Positions 1 to 4,796 of a stretch of 7,419 bases of DNA are shown one piece after another. The stretch comes from a bacterium (GTDB lineage: Bacteria; Verrucomicrobiota; Verrucomicrobiae; Opitutales; Opitutaceae): positions 1-7,419 of the forward strand of contig JAJXYI010000367.1 in NCBI GenBank assembly GCA_021780625.1. Reading direction: 5' to 3'. The translations under genes and the position numbers were made by a program. Position 1 is the stretch's first letter. Each line of letters begins with the position of its first letter. The notes under the pieces are model-generated. The model saw only the letters and a list, made by a program, of their open reading frames with translations, had not been told where the DNA came from and did not search any database.

Positions 1-536
1 AGAAGACCGGCGATGAGGAGATCGACCTTCTGGTTTACAACCCGGCCTGGCAACCGGACTCGCGCAAACCCGACTTTTTCCTGTTCTCGAACGAGCTCCA
101 ATACCTGAAGCGAGCCGTGGTGGCGGTCAAACCATGGCACACCGACGTGTTCACCCCCGGCGTGCTCAAGGCGACGCCGGAGATCTTCACCTTCCTCGAG
201 AAAAACGTCGTCCAGCAGGCCGCGCGCCTGTTCCCACCGCAGGCCGGAGGCGAGGAGGACGACGTCACCAAGATCCTCGTCCTGCCGGCCCTCCCCACGA
301 CCGAACCCTACCGCTCCCAGAGCGTGGAGCTGCTCAAGGAGCGAGGGATCGACGCGATCATCTCATTCCGCTCGATGCTCATCGACCTGATCGAGTCGGT
401 TGAAACCAACCGAAACTACGGCAAGAGCGACACGCTCCAGGTGATCCGCGTGCTGAAGAACTACGACCTGCTGAAGGACACCCAGCTCGACCTGCTTTCC
501 CTGCGCGACACCCGCCGCGCACCGCAGCCGCGCTGA
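1..536 (+). CDS. Unidentified conserved-looking protein, 3' part only
   Basis: The reading frame is open from base 3 and ends at TGA 534-536, so the gene starts upstream of the window; about 177 codons are visible. I do not recognise the family with certainty. The visible part has no membrane segment or signal peptide and reads as a soluble alpha/beta protein. An early stretch contains EEIDLLVYNP, then a hydrophobic strand ending VVAVKPW, a region ending in an acidic patch (GGEEDD), a strand KILVLPALP, a helix followed by GIDAIISF, and a C-terminal segment with NYGKSD and LQVIRVLKNYDLL. The order acidic-strand then VAVK vaguely recalls the core of PD-(D/E)XK nuclease folds, but the acidic residue of the (D/E)xK motif would be Ala here, so any nuclease assignment is speculative. 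Codon use matches the neighbouring genes. It lies 58 bases upstream of lpxA on the same strand, with a hairpin in the gap. I am confident that it is coding but not of its function. Confidence 0.8.
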   Translation, partial: KTGDEEIDLLVYNPAWQPDSRKPDFFLFSNELQYLKRAVVAVKPWHTDVFTPGVLKATPEIFTFLEKNVVQQAARLFPPQAGGEEDDVTKILVLPALPTTEPYRSQSVELLKERGIDAIISFRSMLIDLIESVETNRNYGKSDTLQVIRVLKNYDLLKDTQLDLLSLRDTRRAPQPR

Positions 537-573
537 CGCCGGGAGCACTCGCACCTTGCACGAGGGCCCGGCG
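537..573 (+). other. GC-rich hairpin directly after the first gene's stop
   Basis: CGCCGGG (537-543) is perfectly complementary to CCCGGCG (567-573). Between them CTCG (548-551) can pair with CGAG (561-564) around a 9-base loop. The outer stem begins on the base right after the stop codon. No T-run follows, so it is not a classical intrinsic terminator. It could be a U-less terminator, a processing or stability element for the upstream mRNA, or a chance structure in GC-rich DNA. It ends 21 bases before the lpxA start. Confidence 0.4.
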
Positions 574-594
574 CGCACCTAAGGTCCCGCAGCC

Positions 595-1350
595 ATGATT
601 CATCCCACCGCGATCATCGAGGACGGAGCCCAGCTCGGCGTGGACTGCGACATCCAGGCGTACGTCGTCATCAAGCGCCATGTCGTGCTCGGCGATCGAG
701 TCTCCGTCCACGCGTTTTCAGTGATCGGAGGCGATCCCCAGTACCTGCGCTTCGATGGCGCCACGGTAAGCGCCGTGCGGGTCGGGTCCGGCACGGTGAT
801 TCGCGAGCATGTGACCATCAATCGCTCGATCTACGAGGGCCGCGCGACCGTGGTCGGTGAGAACGGATTTCTCATGGCCGGCAGCCACCTCGCACATGAT
901 TGTCAGCTAGGTGCGAACGTCGTGGTTGCAAACCAGGCGCTGCTGGCTGGACACGTTACCGTCGACGACAACTGCTTTGTGGGCGGCAATGCGGCGGTGC
1001 ATCAATTCGTGCGTGTGGGCGAGGGGACGATGATTGGCGGGACGGCCCGAATCACCCGGGACCTCGCACCGTTCACCCTCGTTGCCGAACGCGACGAAGT
1101 GTCGGGCCTGAACCTGATCGGGCTCAAGCGCCGCGGCGTGCCGCGCGAGGCGATCCGCGAGCTCAAGGAGGCGTTTCGCGAGGTGTATTATACTCCTGGC
1201 AACATCCGGGAGACGGCGCGGTTTGCGCTCGAGAGCGGACGGTTCACGAGCCGCGAAGCGCAGGTCTTCCTGACTTTTTTCCGCGAGGGCAAACGGAGCT
1301 TTGCGCGGCCCGCCCGCGGCGGCTCGGGCGGCGAGGCTTCGGAGGAGTGA
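595..1350 (+). CDS. lpxA: Acyl-ACP--UDP-N-acetylglucosamine O-acyltransferase LpxA
   Basis: LpxA transfers a 3-hydroxyacyl chain from acyl carrier protein to the 3-OH of UDP-GlcNAc, the first step of lipid A synthesis in the cytoplasm; the family enzyme is a homotrimer. The 251-residue product (262 in E. coli) starts MIHPTAII and shows hexapeptide repeats of a left-handed beta-helix from about residue 3 to 155, then a helical C-terminal domain. H101 in SHLAHDC aligns with the catalytic His125 of E. coli; H98, H120 (LAGHV) and H136 (AVHQF) align with His122, His144 and His160. The signature GLKRRG is at 176-181. G149 aligns with E. coli Gly173, the acyl-chain ruler residue, suggesting a long (about C14) chain; this is inference. 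The ATG at 595 aligns with the family's HPTA segment, leaving a slightly short N-terminus; only a weak AAGG (581-584) precedes it. The tail after residue 237 is Gly/Glu-rich and probably disordered. pdxA follows after 3 bases. Confidence 0.96.
   Translation: MIHPTAIIEDGAQLGVDCDIQAYVVIKRHVVLGDRVSVHAFSVIGGDPQYLRFDGATVSAVRVGSGTVIREHVTINRSIYEGRATVVGENGFLMAGSHLAHDCQLGANVVVANQALLAGHVTVDDNCFVGGNAAVHQFVRVGEGTMIGGTARITRDLAPFTLVAERDEVSGLNLIGLKRRGVPREAIRELKEAFREVYYTPGNIRETARFALESGRFTSREAQVFLTFFREGKRSFARPARGGSGGEASEE
1341..1346 (+). promoter_or_regulatory. Shine-Dalgarno site for pdxA
   Basis: GGAGGA lies 7 bases before the ATG at 1354 and within the last codons of lpxA. It is the only strong ribosome binding site seen in the window and fixes the pdxA start. 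Its position inside lpxA supports coupled translation of the pair. Confidence 0.8.
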
Positions 1351-1353
1351 GCC

Positions 1354-2283
1354 ATGCTGGCCTTCACCTGCGGCGATCCGGCGGGCGTCGGGCCCGAAAT
1401 TATCGGACGCTGGCTTGCGGACCATCCGAACGAGGCGAAGGGCATCGCGGTGATCGGCGCGGAGTCCTGGCTCGAAACCCTGCCGGCTGCGGGTGCGCGC
1501 GTCGCGGTGGGTGAAGGCGGCTTTGCGGCGCGGCCGGGCAAGCCGACCGAAGAGGGAGCCCGGATCGCTTGGGCCGCGATGGAGCGTGCCGCCGAGGGCA
1601 CCCGGCGGGGCGAGTTTGGCGGCGTGGTGACAGGCCCCGTGAGCAAGGAGTGGCTCGCCCGGGTCGGCTACAAGTTTCCGGGGCAGACCGAGTTTTTCGC
1701 GGCGCGATGGGGTGGGGAGCCGACGATGGCCTTCTCCGGCGGGAGGCTGCGGGTGGTGCTGCTGTCCTGGCACATTCCGCTGCGCGAAGTGCCGGGCGTG
1801 CTGACGCCGGCGAACTTCGTGCGCACGATCGTGGCGGCGGACGAACTCGCGCGCGCCGAGGGAGTGGCCGCACCGCGCATCGGCGTCTGCGGAATCAACC
1901 CCCACGCCGGCGAGGCGGGATTGCTCGGACGCGACGAGATTGACGTCATTGAACCCATTCTCGCCCCGCTGCGCGAACGTTTCCCGGGCCTCTCCCGCTG
2001 CGAACCGGGCGACACGCTGTTCGGCCGGCAGCTCCGCGGCGAGTTCGACGTGGTGCTTGCGATCTATCACGACCAAGGCCTCGCACCATTGAAGGTGATC
2101 GATTTTGACTCGAGCGTGAACATCACGCTCGGGCTTCCGCATGTGCGGACGAGTCCCGATCACGGCACGGCGTTCGGGATCGCAGGGCAGGGGAAGGCGT
2201 CCCCCACGAGCTTCTCCAATGCGGTGGCGCTTGCGCGTCGGCTGGTCGCGTTTCGCGCGGCGCGCGGCAGTGGGAAGGTCTGA
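1354..2283 (+). CDS. pdxA: 4-hydroxythreonine-4-phosphate dehydrogenase PdxA
   Basis: PdxA oxidises 4-phosphooxy-L-threonine with NAD(P)+; the product decarboxylates to the aminoketone that PdxJ condenses into pyridoxine 5'-phosphate (the DXP-dependent vitamin B6 pathway, cytoplasmic). The 309-residue protein has the family motifs in order: GDPAGVGPE (7-15), VTGPVSK (92-98), PGQTEFF (109-115), SWHIPL (138-143), INPHAGE (181-187), YHDQGL (238-243) and VNITLGLP (255-262). H140, H184 and H239 match the three metal-binding histidines of E. coli PdxA (166, 211, 266). K247, N256 and R265 sit at the same spacing from the last metal His as the substrate-binding K274, N283 and R292. Oddity: E. coli His136, a substrate contact, is Gln111 here. 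The length is a little below the 329 residues of E. coli, with a minimal N-terminus and a short basic C-terminal tail. The start is fixed by a strong Shine-Dalgarno site, and spacing implies an operon with lpxA. No functional link between the two pathways is evident. Confidence 0.96.
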   Translation: MLAFTCGDPAGVGPEIIGRWLADHPNEAKGIAVIGAESWLETLPAAGARVAVGEGGFAARPGKPTEEGARIAWAAMERAAEGTRRGEFGGVVTGPVSKEWLARVGYKFPGQTEFFAARWGGEPTMAFSGGRLRVVLLSWHIPLREVPGVLTPANFVRTIVAADELARAEGVAAPRIGVCGINPHAGEAGLLGRDEIDVIEPILAPLRERFPGLSRCEPGDTLFGRQLRGEFDVVLAIYHDQGLAPLKVIDFDSSVNITLGLPHVRTSPDHGTAFGIAGQGKASPTSFSNAVALARRLVAFRAARGSGKV

Positions 2284-2313
2284 GCGCGTTCGCCTCGGCG
2301 GCCGCTGGCGGAC
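2284..2313. other. Convergent pdxA/speA junction
   Basis: Only 30 bases separate the two facing stop codons. The stretch contains an 8-bp GC palindrome (GCGGCCGC, 2298-2305) and a 4-bp CGCC/GGCG pair (2291-2294 with 2307-2310), but no stem followed by a T-run in either direction. I see no convincing terminator, so the transcripts probably overlap or end by another mechanism. Confidence 0.5.
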
Positions 2314-4245
2314 TCAGCGCTGCCGCTTGCGGTCGATCTCGAGGTAGGTCTTGCGCTGCATCAGGCCCTCATAGAGCTCGAGCAGTCGCACGCCCTCGCG
2401 GGGTTTGACCATGTCGCGGCGCGTGGCCGCGTCGATCTGCGCCTTCATCCTACGGCAGAGCTCCTCCTGCTGGTACTGCACGCCTTCGATCACGTCGGCG
2501 ATGCGGCTGCCGCTGAGCGCCTCCTCGATGTAGAAGCCGTTGGGCTCGTCGTCCTCGAGGAAGACGTGGACCTCGTTCACGCGACCGAACAGGTTGTGCA
2601 GGTCGCCCATGATGTCCTGGTACGCGCCCGTGAGGAAGATGCCCAGGTAGTAGGGCTTTCCGTTGAGTGGATGGACGTTCAGGTAGTCCTTGGTGTCTTG
2701 GAGGTCGATGAAGCTGCTGATCTTGCCGTCGGAGTCGCAAGTGATGTCGACGAGGATGGCATTGACGCTCGGGCGTTCCTTGAGCCGGTGCAGCGGGGCG
2801 ATGGGGAAGAGTTGCTTGAGGGCCCAGTGGTCGATGAGTGACTGGAACACCGAGAAGTTGCACACGTACTGGTCAGCGAGCAGCCGGTTGAGCTCGTGCA
2901 GTTCCTCGGGCTGGTAACCCTGGTCGTTGCCCTCCTTCACGATTTGCTCGCAGATCTGCCAGAACAACTGCTCGGCGGCGGCCCGGTTCTCGAGGTCGAG
3001 ATAGCCGAGATTGAAGAGCGAAAGCGCCTCCTCCTTCTTCTGGACGGCGTCGTGGAAACGCTCGAGCCGGCCCAGGCGGGCCTTGTTCTTCAGCATCACC
3101 TCGAGGTCGGTCACCACCTTGTGCTTCACCTTTGGCTGGTGCTGCTGGCCGAGCGACTCGCGCTTGTTGATCCGCTCGAACACTTCGACGACGAGCATGG
3201 AGTGGACTGCGACGACGGCCCGGCCGCTCTCGCTGACGATGTCGGGCTCCTTGACCCCACTTGCGGAGCAGATCTCGTGAATGTTGTGAACCACGTCGCG
3301 GGTGTATTCACCCATCGAATAGTTCATCGAGCTCTCGAAGTTCGTGCGTGAGCCGTCGTAGTCGATGCCGAGGCCGCCACCCACGTCGAGATAGCCCATG
3401 GGAAAGCCCATCTTCTCGAGCTGACAGTAGAAACGCGTGGCCTCGATGACGGCATTCTTGATGGTGATGATGCTCGGCACCTGGGACCCGATGTGGAAAT
3501 GGATCAGGCGCAGGCACTGGCTGAGCTTGGCTGCGCGGAGCTGCTCGCAGGCGAAAAGAATCTCGGCGGTATTCAGGCCGAACTTGGCGTTCTCGCCGGA
3601 TGAAAGGGCCCACTTGCCGTCGCCGCGGGTCTGGAGTTTCAGGCGGAAGCCGATCATCGGTTTCACGCCGGTCTCCTGCGACAGGCGGATGATGTCCTGG
3701 AGCTCGGACAGCTGCTCGACAACGAGCATGATGCGCTTGCCGAGTTTTCGACCCAGCAGGGCGAGTCGGATGTACTCGAGATCCTTATACCCGTTGCAGA
3801 TGATGAGCCGCTGGTTTCCCTCGTGCATCGCGAGGGCGATCATGAGCTCGGGCTTGGAGCCCGCCTCGAGGCCGTAGGCGTAGTCCTTGCCCGCGGCGAT
3901 CACCTCGTCGACGACCTCGCGCAACTGGTTGACCTTGATCGGAAAGACACCGCGGTACTCGCCCTTGTAACCTTCCTCGCGAATGGCCTGCTTGAACATC
4001 TCGTTCAGCTGGACCACGCGGTGCCGCAGGGTGTCCTGGAAGCGAACGACCATGGGCGCGTGAAGGCCCATGCCGCGGGCCTCGTTGATCACGTCCATCA
4101 GTCTCACGGCCCGGCCCTCGAGCCGTGGCCAGACCTGGACAAACCCTTCGGGGTCGACCGAATAATGGCCGGCACCCCAGCGTTTGAACCCGTACAGCTC
4201 CTCGGATTGGGCCGCAGACCAAGAGGATGACGATTTTGTTTTCAA
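2314..4245 (-). CDS. speA: Biosynthetic arginine decarboxylase SpeA
   Basis: SpeA decarboxylates L-arginine to agmatine, the first step of the agmatine route to putrescine and longer polyamines, using pyridoxal phosphate and Mg2+. The 643-residue product (658 in E. coli) fits the family along its whole length. FPIKVNQ (101-107) carries K104, the PLP Schiff-base lysine (K127 in E. coli). Further conserved blocks are GLEAGSKPEL (125-134), ICNGYKD (149-155), HFHIGSQ (249-255), DVGGGLGIDY (287-296), SESGRA (338-343), the catalytic cysteine loop ITCDSDGKI (501-509, C503), GAYQD (540-544), HNLFG (550-554) and the C-terminal TYLE (633-636). A TIM-barrel PLP domain (about 70-350), a helical insert and a C-terminal beta domain are expected. 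The start is a TTG (plus-strand bases 4243-4245) without a clear Shine-Dalgarno site; upstream codons in frame run to a stop at 4297-4299 with no ATG or GTG, and the first internal ATG (residue 50) would cut into conserved sequence. The gene converges on pdxA and diverges from yajC. Confidence 0.97.
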   Translation of the reverse strand: MKTKSSSSWSAAQSEELYGFKRWGAGHYSVDPEGFVQVWPRLEGRAVRLMDVINEARGMGLHAPMVVRFQDTLRHRVVQLNEMFKQAIREEGYKGEYRGVFPIKVNQLREVVDEVIAAGKDYAYGLEAGSKPELMIALAMHEGNQRLIICNGYKDLEYIRLALLGRKLGKRIMLVVEQLSELQDIIRLSQETGVKPMIGFRLKLQTRGDGKWALSSGENAKFGLNTAEILFACEQLRAAKLSQCLRLIHFHIGSQVPSIITIKNAVIEATRFYCQLEKMGFPMGYLDVGGGLGIDYDGSRTNFESSMNYSMGEYTRDVVHNIHEICSASGVKEPDIVSESGRAVVAVHSMLVVEVFERINKRESLGQQHQPKVKHKVVTDLEVMLKNKARLGRLERFHDAVQKKEEALSLFNLGYLDLENRAAAEQLFWQICEQIVKEGNDQGYQPEELHELNRLLADQYVCNFSVFQSLIDHWALKQLFPIAPLHRLKERPSVNAILVDITCDSDGKISSFIDLQDTKDYLNVHPLNGKPYYLGIFLTGAYQDIMGDLHNLFGRVNEVHVFLEDDEPNGFYIEEALSGSRIADVIEGVQYQQEELCRRMKAQIDAATRRDMVKPREGVRLLELYEGLMQRKTYLEIDRKRQR

Positions 4246-4300
4246 GGCGGTGGCTTGAGGGGGACTTATGGCTTGCTTTTCGCGAAATGGAACCAGTTAG
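4246..4300. promoter_or_regulatory. Divergent speA/yajC regulatory region with a palindrome
   Basis: This is the only divergent gap in the window, so promoters for both directions should lie in or near it. It is more AT-rich than its surroundings. TTTCGCGAAA (4278-4287) is a perfect 10-bp palindrome, a possible operator. Toward speA a CATAAG box (plus-strand 4265-4270) matches the -10 consensus at 4 of 6 positions, but the -35 match is weak. Toward yajC, TTGCTT at 4273-4278 could be a -35 with a poor -10 around 4297-4302, which would place the transcript start after the first yajC ATG. These promoter assignments are tentative. Confidence 0.35.
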
Positions 4301-4672
4301 ATGCGTGTTTCATTTTCCGAATCTTCACAACACGTAATGATGAAAATTGTCACCATGCACTCAATCGCGCTCACCATCGCCCAGGCTAAGGGCCCGCAGG
4401 CCAGCTCCGGCCTCATGCAGATCCTTTTCTTCGGCCTCATGTTTGCCGCGATGTATTTCCTCCTGATCGCGCCGCAGCGCAAGAAGCAGAAGGCTCACGA
4501 GAAGATGCTTTCTTCCCTGGGCGTCGGCGACGAGGTCGTCACCAACGGCGGTATCTATGGCGTGGTGACGAACGTGCGTGACGACCGGTTCACCATTCGC
4601 ATCGCTGACAACACCAAGGTCGACGTGGCCAAGGGTTTCGTCCAGACGCTCGTCAAGAAGAGCGGCTCCTGA
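4301..4672 (+). CDS. yajC: Sec translocon accessory subunit YajC
   Basis: YajC is a small inner-membrane protein that associates with SecDF and the SecYEG translocon; its precise role is still modest and unclear. From the first ATG the product has 123 residues: a short N-terminal part, one transmembrane helix at about 39-57 (ILFFGLMFAAMYFLLI), the positively charged PQRKKQKAHEK that marks the cytoplasmic side, and the family core GDEVVTNGGIYGVV (76-89), followed by a small beta domain. The start is uncertain. No ATG has a good Shine-Dalgarno site, and bases 4301-4354 are notably AT-rich, unlike the rest of the gene, so they may be leader. In-frame ATGs at 4337, 4340 and 4355 are alternatives; starting at 4355 gives an N-terminus of E. 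coli-like length before the helix. The gene lies 124 bases upstream of secDF on the same strand, the typical partner arrangement. Confidence 0.92.
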   Translation: MRVSFSESSQHVMMKIVTMHSIALTIAQAKGPQASSGLMQILFFGLMFAAMYFLLIAPQRKKQKAHEKMLSSLGVGDEVVTNGGIYGVVTNVRDDRFTIRIADNTKVDVAKGFVQTLVKKSGS

Positions 4673-4679
4673 GACCTCA

Positions 4680-4714
4680 CGTGGGGTGAGAGCCTGACTT
4701 CGGCAGCCCCCACG
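4680..4714 (+). other. Hairpin in the yajC-secDF gap, first of two
   Basis: CGTGGGG (4680-4686) pairs perfectly with CCCCACG (4708-4714). Inside, CTG (4694-4696) can pair with CAG (4704-4706), capped by a C(TTCG)G tetraloop at 4698-4703 with A4697 bulged. It starts 7 bases after the yajC stop. No T-run follows, so it is not a standard intrinsic terminator. An RNA structure that protects or attenuates the transcript between yajC and secDF is possible. Confidence 0.45.
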
Positions 4715-4743
4715 ACAACCAACCCCACCCCCGTTCCTCCGGC

Positions 4744-4768
4744 GGCGTGGTCCGACTGCGGACGCGCC
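4744..4768 (+). other. Hairpin upstream of secDF, second of two
   Basis: GTCCG (4750-4754) pairs with CGGAC (4759-4763) around the loop ACTG. After a small internal loop, GGCG (4744-4747) pairs with CGCC (4765-4768). It ends 28 bases before the secDF ATG. The following leader (4769-4796) is pyrimidine-rich, looks unstructured and has no Shine-Dalgarno motif. Confidence 0.4.
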
Positions 4769-4796
4769 GTCCCCTCCCTTTCAACCCAATAGACCC

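Noticed and set aside
907..2163. Minus-strand open frame of 418 codons across lpxA and pdxA
   Set aside because: It spans two well-identified sense genes, has no ribosome binding site or family motif, and its composition is that of an antisense shadow.
2284..2313. Bidirectional terminator between pdxA and speA
   Set aside because: Only short palindromes are present and no T-run follows on either strand.
2896..3351. Plus-strand open frame of 151 codons within speA, leucine/valine/aspartate-rich
   Set aside because: It is antisense to conserved SpeA blocks, including the SESGRA region, and mirrors its codon bias; no independent evidence of coding.
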